Shown: positions 14,484-22,272, numbered from the stretch's first letter. The stretch is 26,661 nucleotides of DNA from an uncultured Bacilli bacterium (GCA_947627145.1 CANQUW010000003.1:1-26661); one strand, 5' to 3'. Notes: generated by a model not told the origin, from the sequence alone. Numbers and translations: made by a program.

Positions 14484-15530
14484 TTAAAACAATTTAATTA
14501 TATCATTAAATGTTATATATATCATTAACATCATAAGCAAGAATAATCCAACTGTATGAATAATATTCTCTGTTCTTCTATCTACTGGACTTCCTTTGAT
14601 TTTTTCAATTATAATAAATAATATATGTCCTCCATCAAAAGCAGGTAAAGGAAGTAAATTAATAAATCCAACATTAATACTTAAGAATGCTACTAAATAT
14701 AAAATACTTGCAAGACCAGACTTACTCTGTTCTCCAACAATAGAATATATACCAACTGGTCCACTAAGTTGATTAACTTTAATACCACCAGTAAATAAAT
14801 ATCCAACTGTAATAGCCATTTGTTTAAATAAAGAAACAGTTTTTCTATAAGTATACACTACCGCAGGTATCAATCCATATTTACGTGTAGAATCCATTGT
14901 AATACCAAAACGATATTCTTCTTTATCTTTTTTCTTTATTTTTTTAGGTACTACTTTAGTATTAACTTCACTTCCATTTTCTTTTTTTACAGTAAGTTCT
15001 ACTCCACTACTAGGTTTTGAAATAGCGAAATATAAAGAAACATCATCAATTGTAGAAATATTATGTCCATTAACTTTTAATACTCTATCTCCCTTTTCAA
15101 GACCTGCTTGATATGCAGCAGAATTATTACTAACTTTAGAAAGAACAGGATCTAAATTTTGTGCCCCACTAAAAAGTGCAATCAAGAAAAGTAAAAGTAT
15201 AGCAAACAAAAAATTAAATCCAGCTCCAAAAAACATTACTAAAAATCTTTCCCAAGGTTTTTTATTATATAATTTTTTATTTTTAGGAACTTTCTTATCA
15301 TCATCAATCTCTTCTCCAGCAAGAGATACAAATCCTCCAATAGGAATAGCACGAATAGAATACTCTGTCTCACCTTTTTTCTTACAAAATAATCTAGGTC
15401 CCATACCTATAGAAAACTCATAAACATAAACACCAGTAAGTTTAGCAAATAAGAAATGTCCAAGTTCATGAACAAATATAATTACACCTAAAATAAGTAT
15501 AAACAATAAAATTGTATAAACAATATGCAT
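14484..15530 (-). CDS. rseP: Site-2 zinc metalloprotease RseP
   Basis: Intramembrane metalloprotease of 348 residues. HELGH (21-25) in the first membrane helix binds zinc, followed by GPRLF and IPIGGFVSLAGEE. A PDZ domain spans about 125-195 (AYQAGLEKGDRVLKVNGHNISTIDD). The third ligand motif NLLPLPAFDGGH lies near 293-304, and a further helix ends the protein. S2P enzymes cleave anti-sigma factors or remnant signal peptides; in Bacilli, RasP plays these roles. It is co-directional with cdsA with a 11-bp gap and an AGGAGG RBS, the normal cdsA-rseP order; dxr, often between them, is absent here. Confidence 0.95.
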   Translation of the reverse strand: MHIVYTILLFILILGVIIFVHELGHFLFAKLTGVYVYEFSIGMGPRLFCKKKGETEYSIRAIPIGGFVSLAGEEIDDDKKVPKNKKLYNKKPWERFLVMFFGAGFNFLFAILLLFLIALFSGAQNLDPVLSKVSNNSAAYQAGLEKGDRVLKVNGHNISTIDDVSLYFAISKPSSGVELTVKKENGSEVNTKVVPKKIKKKDKEEYRFGITMDSTRKYGLIPAVVYTYRKTVSLFKQMAITVGYLFTGGIKVNQLSGPVGIYSIVGEQSKSGLASILYLVAFLSINVGFINLLPLPAFDGGHILFIIIEKIKGSPVDRRTENIIHTVGLFLLMMLMIYITFNDIIKLF

Positions 15531-15541
15531 ATATATTCCTC

Positions 15542-16351
15542 CTATAAAATACCAATAAATAATATAAATGCTAATGCAACAAATATAATACTATCTAATC
15601 TGTCAAGAACTCCTCCATGTCCAGGAATGATATTAGAAAAATCTTTTTGATTATAATATCTTTTAATAGATGAAAATACTAAATCTCCAACTTGACCAAT
15701 TAAAGAAAGTACCATAGTAATTAATATTAAATTAACAAGAGATAAAGAACTATTAATTATTACATGATAATAAGTACTAGCAATAATAACAGCCATTAAA
15801 GTTCCCCCTATTGTACCTTCAATTGTCTTCTTAGGAGAAATCTTCTCCATTAGTTTATGACGACCAATCAAAAGTCCTGTAAAATATGCAAAAGTATCTG
15901 TCATAATAGTTATTAAAAACAAGTAAATAATATTATCTAAACTAAAATTTCTAACTATAATAAGTACATTAAAACTCATACCTACAAACAAAGTAGACCC
16001 AACTAAAAATAATGCATCATTAATACTATATTTCTTACTATCTTGAAATATAATCATAGGTATAAAGAATAAAAATATAATAAGTGTAATTACTCTATAA
16101 TCTAAATTAGTTTGAAAAGAAACTGAATCAAAATTATTAAGACAACAGAATAATACAACTATATATGCAATAATTTTTAAAGGCCAAGGAAATACCTTTC
16201 TACTTTCTCTGATATGTATCATCTCATAAAGTCCACACATACAAAGCAAAGCCATAAGCATTGCATAAATTTCTCCACCCATAATTAAAACTGGAACAAA
16301 TATTAGTACCATAACAATAGCACTTAAAATTCTCACTTGCATCTGTTTCAT
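15542..16351 (-). CDS. cdsA: Phosphatidate cytidylyltransferase
   Basis: Integral membrane protein of 269 residues with about seven or eight hydrophobic helices. It makes CDP-diacylglycerol from phosphatidic acid and CTP, the branch point for phosphatidylglycerol and cardiolipin. The C-terminal CdsA signature is present: GQVGDLVFSSIKR followed by DFSNIIPGHGGVLDRLDS, with the catalytic Asp residues; SPKKTIEG precedes it. Length and topology are normal. The ATG at 16351 follows GGAGGTGTAAG. First gene of the cdsA-rseP unit; uppS, a frequent upstream neighbour, is not next to it here. Confidence 0.94.
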   Translation of the reverse strand: MKQMQVRILSAIVMVLIFVPVLIMGGEIYAMLMALLCMCGLYEMIHIRESRKVFPWPLKIIAYIVVLFCCLNNFDSVSFQTNLDYRVITLIIFLFFIPMIIFQDSKKYSINDALFLVGSTLFVGMSFNVLIIVRNFSLDNIIYLFLITIMTDTFAYFTGLLIGRHKLMEKISPKKTIEGTIGGTLMAVIIASTYYHVIINSSLSLVNLILITMVLSLIGQVGDLVFSSIKRYYNQKDFSNIIPGHGGVLDRLDSIIFVALAFILFIGIL

Positions 16352-16434
16352 CCTTACACCTCCACACTATATTAAGTATAATACTAAATCAAATTATAGT
16401 AAAGTAAAAGAATTTATAAATTGACATTAATTAT

Positions 16435-16490
16435 AAAAAAAGTTGATGAAACTAACATACCTCTAAAGGTTTTAGTTAAACATCAACTTT
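16435..16490 (-). terminator. Long terminator after khpA
   Basis: AAAGTTGATG pairs with CATCAACTTT at the base, and AACTAA with TTAGTT inside, then seven T. A strong compound hairpin that isolates rpsP-khpA from cdsA. Confidence 0.85.
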
Positions 16491-16494
16491 CATT

Positions 16495-16740
16495 TTAAAA
16501 CTTATCAATATCAATTTTTACATATCGATTGTCTTTTAAAGATGAACTTGCTTGCACTAAAGTACGAATAGCATTAGCAGTACGTCCACTTCTACCAATA
16601 ACTCTTCCCATATCACTTTCGCTTACAAGTACTTGTATTAGTATTGAATCATCATCTGTTTCAAATTCTTTTACACTAACAGCATCAGAATCTTCTACTA
16701 AACTTTTAACAATCTTTTCAGTTAATTCCACTAATTCCAT
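16495..16740 (-). CDS. khpA: KH-domain RNA-binding protein KhpA
   Basis: Protein of 81 residues consisting of one KH domain with the GxxG loop in VIGRSGRTANAIRTL (about 43-57). KhpA forms a complex with KhpB/Jag and binds many RNAs, influencing cell elongation and division in Firmicutes. It follows rpsP with a single base between them (TAA-T-ATG), in the conserved rpsP-khpA order seen in Bacilli (ylqC). The SD AAGAAGGATAAG lies in the end of rpsP, so translation is probably coupled. rimM and trmD, the usual next genes, are not here; a terminator follows instead. Confidence 0.93.
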   Translation of the reverse strand: MELVELTEKIVKSLVEDSDAVSVKEFETDDDSILIQVLVSESDMGRVIGRSGRTANAIRTLVQASSSLKDNRYVKIDIDKF

Positions 16741-16741
16741 A

Positions 16742-17020
16742 TTACTTATCCTTCTTTACTTTGCTATCAGCAAATTTTTTCATAATTCCTTCTTTAGAAA
16801 GTAAATTACGAACTGTATCAGATGGAATAGCACCAGTATTTAACCATTTTAATGCTTTTTCTTCATCAATCTTAACTTGATTATCAGCATTAATTGGATC
16901 ATAAGTACCGATTAACTCTAAATATTTACCATCTCTTGGTCTACGAGAATCAGTTGCTACTATACGATAATGTGGACGTTTTTTAGCACCCATTCTCATT
17001 AATCTAATTTTTACTGCCAT
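16742..17020 (-). CDS. rpsP: 30S ribosomal protein bS16
   Basis: Protein of 92 residues: [42 protein letters not shown] is the canonical bS16 N-terminus, with [16 protein letters not shown] further on. It binds 16S rRNA early in 30S assembly. The open frame extends 20 codons upstream, but that extension runs through the promoter (-10 at 17052-17057) and has no RBS; GAGAGGAGCGATATTT before the ATG at 17020 fixes the start. First gene of the rpsP-khpA operon. Confidence 0.98.
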   Translation of the reverse strand: MAVKIRLMRMGAKKRPHYRIVATDSRRPRDGKYLELIGTYDPINADNQVKIDEEKALKWLNTGAIPSDTVRNLLSKEGIMKKFADSKVKKDK

Positions 17021-17051
17021 AAATATCGCTCCTCTCTCATTTGACGTTATT

Positions 17052-17080
17052 ATTATACAGAAAAAAAAAGGTGCTGTCAA
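17052..17080 (-). promoter_or_regulatory. Consensus sigma-A promoter of rpsP-khpA, inside a terminator
   Basis: Minus strand: TTGACA (17075-17080), 17-nt spacer, TATAAT (17052-17057), both consensus. The -35 forms the loop of the cotE terminator hairpin and the spacer is its T tract. Confidence 0.9.
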
Positions 17081-17089
17081 CCTTTTTTT
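17061..17089 (-). terminator. Terminator after cotE, overlapping the rpsP promoter
   Basis: AAAAAAAGGT and ACCTTTTTTT arms around a 7-nt loop. Because the stem is A/T-rich at its base it is symmetrical, but the minus-strand reading ends cotE. Confidence 0.7.
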
Positions 17090-17097
17090 GCTAACAT

Positions 17098-17649
17098 CTA
17101 TTCTAAAGTTTTATCTACATCTTCTAAATACTCCTCTTTTACTTCATTATCGATATTAGAAACATCTTCTTCTTTTACTGCCTCTTCTATTTCATCCCAA
17201 GGATCTTCATTATCATCAACTGCTATTTTAACTTTAGTATCTCCAACTAATTCTATACCAAGTTCTTTATCTATACTATAAATAATGTTTCCATTTTCTA
17301 TATTAACCTTAGTACAACTAGGTTGTTTTAAACTTCTAACAATAATTTCTTCATTTCCACTATCAGCTTCTTCTCTCTTACGAACATTAACAACTTCTTG
17401 GTAATTATTAGTCTCTTTATAAACATCTGTCTTAGTATCATTATCATAAGAATACCAAATATTAACATCATAACTTCCATCTATTATAATTGAATCTGCT
17501 TCACGTCTTCCACTAAAATTATGATTAATAACCCAGCATCCAAGTATAGTTGAAGGTTTATTTACAGGCGTTACTTCATATGTTGAACTAAACACCTTCT
17601 TACCTTTACCAATAACAGCTTTTGTAACAATTTCTCTAAAATTAGGCAT
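17098..17649 (-). CDS. cotE: Outer spore coat morphogenetic protein CotE
   Basis: Protein of 183 residues that lines up by eye with Bacillus subtilis CotE: M-(S/P)-x-(Y/F)REI(I/V)TKAV opening, KPS(S/T)ILG(G/C)W(I/V)INH, (Y)D(I/V)N(I/V)WYSY...TKT, LKQPSC and an acidic, low-complexity C-terminus (EDPWDEIEE..., many Glu/Asp). CotE directs assembly of the outer coat from the mother cell. Length is normal (about 180). The order miaB-ricA-x-cotE copies B. subtilis, where ymcB-ymcA-cotE leads into mutSL; mutSL is missing here. A sigma-E-like promoter and RBS AGAGGAGG lie upstream. The presence of cotE supports a spore-forming Bacilli-type lineage. Confidence 0.92.
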   Translation of the reverse strand: MPNFREIVTKAVIGKGKKVFSSTYEVTPVNKPSTILGCWVINHNFSGRREADSIIIDGSYDVNIWYSYDNDTKTDVYKETNNYQEVVNVRKREEADSGNEEIIVRSLKQPSCTKVNIENGNIIYSIDKELGIELVGDTKVKIAVDDNEDPWDEIEEAVKEEDVSNIDNEVKEEYLEDVDKTLE

Positions 17650-17669
17650 ATTTTTTCCTCCTCTAATCT

Positions 17670-17699
17670 AGTGTATGCAAAAACATGAAAAAACTATAC
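17670..17699 (-). promoter_or_regulatory. Sigma-E-like sporulation promoter of cotE
   Basis: Minus strand: GTATAGT (17693-17699), 15-nt spacer, CATACACT (17670-17677). The -10 matches the sigma-E consensus CATACAnT and the spacing fits; the -35 is a fair match. No sigma-A promoter is apparent in the gap. Confidence 0.62.
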
Positions 17700-17701
17700 T
17701 A

Positions 17702-17731
17702 GAGAAAAAGAAAAAGAGGTATCAACCTCTT
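17702..17731 (-). terminator. Terminator after the FxLYD-like gene
   Basis: AAGAGGT (17725-17731) pairs with ACCTCTT (17714-17720), 4-nt loop, followed by TTTCTTTTTC on the minus strand. It separates the upstream genes from cotE. Confidence 0.8.
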
Positions 17732-17740
17732 AAAATCAAA

Positions 17741-18244
17741 TTATGATTGAGCTTCTACTTTAAAGTTTGCTGCATTTTTATATTCTTTTTTAATTACAGT
17801 ATCGATACGAATTTGACCTTTAGATGCCATAGTATCAATATAAGTAGGAACTCTTCCCATTTCTTTTTCATTGCTATCTAAAAATACTATATCAACCATA
17901 CCTGCTGGAAACTCATTTTCATTATTATTTGTAATATTAGCCATCAAATGAGTAAGTGAATCAGTAGATTCAATTTCAATATCTTGAATAGCTAAACCTT
18001 GGAATGTTTTATTTTTTAATAGTTCCTCTGAAACATGTTCTTCAGCAACCTTAGCATTACTATCTGTAGTAGGTGCTTTTCTAAAAGCTATAAAACCACT
18101 ATAAGCAACTAACATAACTACAAATATTGCAACAACTACAAGTAACATCTTTTGAGCAGGTTTTAAATTAGATAGTACTCCTTTTTTGTTTTGATTATCA
18201 TAACTATTATTTACTGACTTCTTATTAAAATTAAACTTTGACAT
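17741..18244 (-). CDS. Membrane-anchored protein with FxLYD-like domain
   Basis: Protein of 167 residues: a basic, Asn-rich cytoplasmic N-terminus (1-30), one membrane helix (about 32-54, LLVVVAIFVVMLVAYSGFIAF), and an extracytoplasmic Ig-like domain from about 80 with NITNNNENEFPAGMVDIVFLDSNEKEMG, which resembles the FxLYD fold (a strand, polar turn and F-L-D/Y-D pattern). Function is unknown; FxLYD-like domains are common in cell-envelope proteins of Firmicutes. It takes the place between ricA and cotE. ATG with GAGGAGATAGAATA upstream. A terminator follows; there is no convincing promoter in the 65-bp gap, though TATAAT occurs. Confidence 0.7.
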   Translation of the reverse strand: MSKFNFNKKSVNNSYDNQNKKGVLSNLKPAQKMLLVVVAIFVVMLVAYSGFIAFRKAPTTDSNAKVAEEHVSEELLKNKTFQGLAIQDIEIESTDSLTHLMANITNNNENEFPAGMVDIVFLDSNEKEMGRVPTYIDTMASKGQIRIDTVIKKEYKNAANFKVEAQS

Positions 18245-18309
18245 TATTCTATCTCCTCTTCTATCTTACATTATAATATTATTATATATCAAAATTAAAA
18301 AAAAAGAAA

Positions 18310-18639
18310 CTAAATATTTATTTTTTTATAAAAATATTCATTCAATTCCTCTTTAACTACAAAAATCATATCATTTATTTTTTCTAAATTTTTATTATAT
18401 TCCAAATAAATTGGAATTTCATTAAGCTTTTTTTCTAGGTTTTTCAACTCTTTGCCGACTTTTTCATCATAACCGCTTCTAACATATTTTTTTTGCATAT
18501 CTTTAATTTCATTTATTAACTTACTAATCCTGGAACTTTTTTCCATTTTATTTTTTAACTCCAAAACTTTAATATATTCAGGACAATTTTCAATATAATC
18601 TTTTAAATCTTTAACAGATTTTTCTAATTCTTTATTCAT
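18310..18639 (-). CDS. ricA: YlbF/YmcA family protein, probably RicA
   Basis: Protein of 109 residues, all helical: helices at about 3-18, 21-52 (VLELKNKMEKSSRISKLINEIKDMQKKYVR), 60-70 and 80-105. This is the YlbF/YmcA fold. In B. subtilis RicA (YmcA) joins RicF (YlbF) and RicT (YaaT) in a complex that carries iron-sulfur clusters, is needed for RNase Y-dependent mRNA processing, and promotes sporulation, competence and biofilm formation. The position right after miaB matches ymcB-ymcA. Start: the ATG overlapping the miaB stop (ATGAATAA) with GGAGAAG at good spacing is preferred over an ATG four codons earlier that lies in that same GGAG. The protein is shorter than usual (about 140 residues). 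Confidence 0.78.
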   Translation of the reverse strand: MNKELEKSVKDLKDYIENCPEYIKVLELKNKMEKSSRISKLINEIKDMQKKYVRSGYDEKVGKELKNLEKKLNEIPIYLEYNKNLEKINDMIFVVKEELNEYFYKKINI

Positions 18640-20050
18640 AAACTTCTCCATCTAAACTCCAAGTTTTCGCATCCGTTATTTTAACATCCACAATACTACC
18701 AACTTCTACATTATTACCAATAAAGTTTACAAGCTTATTTCCCTCAGTATATCCAAAATAATTATTTTCTTTCTTAGAAGACAAACCTTCAACTAAAACT
18801 TTCTCTACTTTACCAACTAATTTTTTATTATTTTCTAAAAAATATTTATTAACTAGAGCATTTAATCTTTGTAATCTTTCTTCTTTTTCTTCTATTGGTG
18901 TATCATCAACTAACTTACAAGCAGCAGTACCTTCTCTTTTTGAATAAATAAACGTAAAAGCATTATCAAACTTACAATGTTTTACTAAATCAAGCGTTTC
19001 TAAAAAATCTTCTTCCTCTTCTCCAGGAAAACCAACAATTATATCTGTAGAAAGTGAGATATTAGGAACTTTACTTTTTAGTTTATCAAAAAGTTCTAAA
19101 TATTCTTCTTTAGTATAACGACGTCCCATAAGTTTTAATATACGACTACTACCAGATTGTACTGGAAGATGAACACTAGACATAATATTAGGATATTTAG
19201 AAATTACATCTATCATTTCATCAGTAAAATCCCATGGATGACTAGTAACAAATCTAATTCGCTCTATTCCAGTTTTTGAAACATCCTCAAGTAACTTTGC
19301 AAAATTATAATCATCATATAAATCTTTACCATAAGCATTGACATTTTGTCCAAGTAAAGTAACCTCTTTATAGCCATCACGAACTAAATCTTTTACTTCA
19401 TCTATTATATATTCACGTTTCCTACTTCTTTGTCTACCACGAGTAAAAGGTACAATACAATAAGTACAGAACTTATCACAACCATAAATTATATTAACAT
19501 AAGCTTTATAATTATTATCTCTTATTGTAGGCATTCCCTCAACTAAATCTAACTCTTCAGAATAAACTTCTATTTCAGGCTTTCTATTAGTAATAGCTTT
19601 ATCTAATAAATAAGGTAAATGATCCATATTATGAGTACCAAATACAAAATCAACAAATTTATATTTATCAATTATCTTATCTACAACTTTTCTCTCTTGT
19701 GCCATACATCCACAAACACCAACAAGTAAATTTTTATTCTTACTTTCTTTTAAATGTTTTACTCTTCCAAGCATACCAAATGCTTTATTATGAGCATTTT
19801 CTCTAATTGAACATGTATTAAGAAGTACTAAATCGCTATTTTCCATATCACAAGTTTCACTAAAACCAAGTTCTACAAGCATTGCACGTAAATTTTCACT
19901 ATCGTGTTCATTCATCTGACATCCATAAGTTTTAAGAAAAAACTTCTTTCCTTTATACTTTCCAATTAAAGATGGATCTATATCAAATGATACAACATTA
20001 TTATTTATATCTTTTCTATTTTTAGCTTTAGTATAATCAGGCAATTTCAT
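18632..20050 (-). CDS. miaB: tRNA-2-methylthio-N6-dimethylallyladenosine synthase
   Basis: Radical SAM methylthiotransferase of 472 residues that converts i6A37 to ms2i6A37 in tRNAs reading UNN codons. The N-terminal UPF0004 domain shows KTYGCQMNEHDSE (C44), NTCSIRENA (C80) and GVCGCMAQER (C113/C115); the radical SAM triad C-x3-C-x2-C is in YGCDKFCTYCIVPFTRGR (near 185), and a C-terminal TRAM domain ends near 470 with WSLDGEV. Start: the longest frame opens at a TTG upstream of the predicted transcription start; AAGGAGTGGTAGT precedes the ATG at 20050. It overlaps ricA by 8 bp and probably shares its transcript. Confidence 0.96.
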   Translation of the reverse strand: MKLPDYTKAKNRKDINNNVVSFDIDPSLIGKYKGKKFFLKTYGCQMNEHDSENLRAMLVELGFSETCDMENSDLVLLNTCSIRENAHNKAFGMLGRVKHLKESKNKNLLVGVCGCMAQERKVVDKIIDKYKFVDFVFGTHNMDHLPYLLDKAITNRKPEIEVYSEELDLVEGMPTIRDNNYKAYVNIIYGCDKFCTYCIVPFTRGRQRSRKREYIIDEVKDLVRDGYKEVTLLGQNVNAYGKDLYDDYNFAKLLEDVSKTGIERIRFVTSHPWDFTDEMIDVISKYPNIMSSVHLPVQSGSSRILKLMGRRYTKEEYLELFDKLKSKVPNISLSTDIIVGFPGEEEEDFLETLDLVKHCKFDNAFTFIYSKREGTAACKLVDDTPIEEKEERLQRLNALVNKYFLENNKKLVGKVEKVLVEGLSSKKENNYFGYTEGNKLVNFIGNNVEVGSIVDVKITDAKTWSLDGEVYE

Positions 20051-20075
20051 ACTACCACTCCTTTTTTCCAACTAT

Positions 20076-20104
20076 ATTTTACAGTAAAACACAAATTTTT
20101 ACAA
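20076..20104 (-). promoter_or_regulatory. Promoter of miaB
   Basis: Minus strand: TTGTAA (20099-20104), 17-nt spacer, TAAAAT (20076-20081). Directly after the trigger factor terminator. Confidence 0.65.
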
Positions 20105-20131
20105 TAAAAAATATCTAGAACTAATCTAGAT
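20105..20131 (-). terminator. Terminator after trigger factor
   Basis: ATCTAGA (20125-20131) pairs with TCTAGAT (20113-20119), followed by ATTTTTT on the minus strand. Confidence 0.85.
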
Positions 20132-20145
20132 ACTTTTATAAATAA

Positions 20146-21399
20146 TTACTTATTTTCATCTTTAAGCATTTCAATAGTCTTACGCATTTGTAAATCATAC
20201 TTAATCATATCAAGTCCACCAAATTGTTTAAGTAACTCTTCTTTTTCTACTTGATATTTATTTGCAAGTTCTTCAACTTCTTTTTCTGCCTCTTTTTCTG
20301 TAACTTCAATTTTCTCTAAATTCATAATTTCTTCTAACATCAAACGATAAAGTACATTAGAGTAAGCTTCTTTTTCTAGTTGTTCACGAAGTGCTGCCTC
20401 ATCACTTGCAGTAAATTGATAATAAACCTCAAGTGAAATACCTTGCATTCTAAGTTGTTCTTCAAATCTCTTCATTAAGTTATCTACTTCTTCATTTACC
20501 ATTTCTTCAGGTATATCAACTTCTACTTGTTTACCAATTTCTTCAAGTAATTTATCAACATGTGCATTTTCTGCTTGAAGTTCTTTTTGAGCTTTAATAC
20601 TAGACTCTATTTCTTTTTCAAGACTTTCTTTAGAATTAACATTCTCTTGTCCTAAATCTTCAAAGAAATCTTCATCAAGTTCACGCTCTTTCTTAACTTT
20701 AATTTCATTAACTTTAACACTAAATACTACAGGTGCACCTTTTAAATCTTCTACACCATAGTCTTCTGGGAAAGTAACATTAATATCTTTTTCTTCTCCT
20801 GCTTTCATACCAATAACTTGATCTTCAAATCCAGGAATAAAAGTATTACTTCCAATCTCTAAAGAATAATTTTCACCTTTTCCACCATCAAACTCTTTAC
20901 CATCTTTACGACCTACAAAGTCAATAACAGCAATATCTCCTTTTTCAACTTTACCATCTTTTGTAACAACTTCAGCATAATGCTCTAAAAGATGTTTAAT
21001 TTCATGGTCAACTTCTTCTTTAGTAACCTTAACTTTTTCAGGTTTAACTCCAAGTCCTTTATATTTTTTAATTTTAACTTCTGGTTTTGTAACAATTTTA
21101 AATATAAATTCAACCCCACTTTCATCAAGTGATTTTAAATCTACACTTGGTTGTACAACTGGTACAAGTTTAGAATCTTCCATTGCTTTCATATAAGCAT
21201 CTTGTAACACATAATCAGCTGCTGGTATAAAAAGAGATTCTTTACCAAAATGTTTTTCATAAATATCTCTAGGTACTTTACCCTTTCTAAATCCATCAAC
21301 TTTAGCATCCTTTTGTTTTTCTTTAAATGCTCGGTCAAGTGCTTTAGTCCAAGCTTCTCCATCAATTTTTATTACGATTTCATGTTTATTTTTTGACAT
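20146..21399 (-). CDS. tig: Trigger factor (ribosome-associated chaperone, peptidyl-prolyl isomerase)
   Basis: Protein of 417 residues. N-terminal ribosome-binding domain with the signature GFRKGKVPR (about 36-44); FKBP-type PPIase domain about 147-235 (EKGDIAVIDFVGRKDGKEFDGG, GFEDQVIGMKAGEEK, PEDYG); the C-terminal chaperone arms follow (VDIPEEMVNEEVDNLM, QLRMQGISLEVYYQ). It binds nascent chains at the ribosomal exit. Compared with typical trigger factors the N-terminus is about ten residues short (it lacks most of the first strand), yet ATG with GGAGGGATAGT before it is a good start and the -10 lies just 22 bases upstream, so it appears genuine. Monocistronic. Confidence 0.96.
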   Translation of the reverse strand: MSKNKHEIVIKIDGEAWTKALDRAFKEKQKDAKVDGFRKGKVPRDIYEKHFGKESLFIPAADYVLQDAYMKAMEDSKLVPVVQPSVDLKSLDESGVEFIFKIVTKPEVKIKKYKGLGVKPEKVKVTKEEVDHEIKHLLEHYAEVVTKDGKVEKGDIAVIDFVGRKDGKEFDGGKGENYSLEIGSNTFIPGFEDQVIGMKAGEEKDINVTFPEDYGVEDLKGAPVVFSVKVNEIKVKKERELDEDFFEDLGQENVNSKESLEKEIESSIKAQKELQAENAHVDKLLEEIGKQVEVDIPEEMVNEEVDNLMKRFEEQLRMQGISLEVYYQFTASDEAALREQLEKEAYSNVLYRLMLEEIMNLEKIEVTEKEAEKEVEELANKYQVEKEELLKQFGGLDMIKYDLQMRKTIEMLKDENK

Positions 21400-21420
21400 A
21401 CTATCCCTCCAACAACGTAT

Positions 21421-21449
21421 ATTATAACTTAAATTTCATTTTTTCACAA
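21421..21449 (-). promoter_or_regulatory. Sigma-A promoter of tig
   Basis: Minus strand: TTGTGA (21444-21449), 17-nt spacer, TATAAT (21421-21426). Confidence 0.78.
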
Positions 21450-21469
21450 CACTTTATTATAATTTAATG

Positions 21470-21500
21470 AAGAAAAAATGAACTAATTAAAGTTCATTTT
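21470..21500 (-). terminator. Terminator after the 3D-domain gene
   Basis: AAAATGAAC pairs with GTTCATTTT (21492-21500 against 21475-21483), followed by TTTC on the minus strand; it overlaps the stop codon. Confidence 0.78.
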
Positions 21501-22182
21501 AAAATCCACGACGTAATACTGTAAATTTAGTATCTAAAGATATACCAAATTGTCTAGCACTTGCTTGAGAGTCAAATAACAAATCAAACAAGAACACACC
21601 ATTAAATCCTATATCTCCCCCACGATCTAAAACGATAACATTTTGAACAGGAAGTTTAGTAGATTCAACTTTAAGTACAGTTCCAAAAGGAAGACTCCTA
21701 TCTCCTGCAACTATTCTAATTCTTCCATATTCACTATCGTTATAATATATATTATTTCTAACATCAATCCCTTTATATGCAACAAGACCAGAGCAACCAT
21801 AACAATCAGGTCCATATCCACTCATAGTACCAACAAACATACCTAAATTATCATTAGTAGGTACCTCGATTACCTTAGGTTTTTCAATAGGAACCTCACT
21901 CATATCTAAATCAGCATGTTTATTTTCAACTGGAATAGCAGGTTTAACCTCTTCTTCTTTTACAGGTTCTTCCTCTACCACTTGTGCAACTTCTTCTACT
22001 TTAGGGGTTTCCTCTTCTTGCTTTATTTTCTCTAATGTCTCCGGCAAAATAACCTTTTCGCTTTTAAGCTTTTTAAGTTCGAAATTAGCACTAGTAACAG
22101 TTGTACTAGGCTCTGTAGTAATAACACTAATAGGTATTAAAACAAGTAAACAAGTATTGATTAAATAAATAAAATATTTCAT
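21499..22182 (-). CDS. Secreted 3D-domain cell wall protein
   Basis: Protein of 227 residues. The N-terminus is a hydrophobic export signal (about 2-23, FIYLINTCLLVLIPISVI), followed by a long Glu/Val/Pro-rich stalk (about 45-110) and a C-terminal 3D domain (about 112-226), named for its three Asp: VIVLDRGGDIGFNGVFLFDLLF shows two of them. GTMSGYGPDCYGCSGLVAYKG and PFGTVLKVES are the earlier conserved strands. 3D domains form a double-psi barrel like that of MltA lytic transglycosylases and are found in Firmicute wall hydrolases (YocH, Rpf/Sps family), so lytic transglycosylase activity is plausible. The RBS AAAGGAG lies in a hairpin (see 22188-22232). Confidence 0.82.
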   Translation of the reverse strand: MKYFIYLINTCLLVLIPISVITTEPSTTVTSANFELKKLKSEKVILPETLEKIKQEEETPKVEEVAQVVEEEPVKEEEVKPAIPVENKHADLDMSEVPIEKPKVIEVPTNDNLGMFVGTMSGYGPDCYGCSGLVAYKGIDVRNNIYYNDSEYGRIRIVAGDRSLPFGTVLKVESTKLPVQNVIVLDRGGDIGFNGVFLFDLLFDSQASARQFGISLDTKFTVLRRGF

Positions 22183-22187
22183 AACAA

Positions 22188-22232
22188 AAACTCCTTTACA
22201 TACTATAATGTTAACATATGTAAAAGGAGTTT
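22188..22232 (-). promoter_or_regulatory. Hairpin that masks the RBS of the 3D-domain gene
   Basis: Minus strand: AAACTCCTTTTACATA (22217-22232) pairs with TATGTAAAGGAGTTT (22188-22202), one bulged A, 14-nt loop. The 3' arm contains the AAAGGAG SD, 8 nt from the ATG. It may also terminate the upstream transcript (TTTTTG follows). Confidence 0.7.
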
Positions 22233-22272
22233 ACAACACTTTGCAGCAACAACGGTGTAAAACTATTGTAAA

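Noticed and set aside
16529..16804. 91-codon plus-strand open frame across khpA and rpsP
   Set aside because: It is fully antisense to two clear ribosome-related genes, has no RBS, and its composition (Ser/Leu/Ile-rich) is typical of an antisense shadow.
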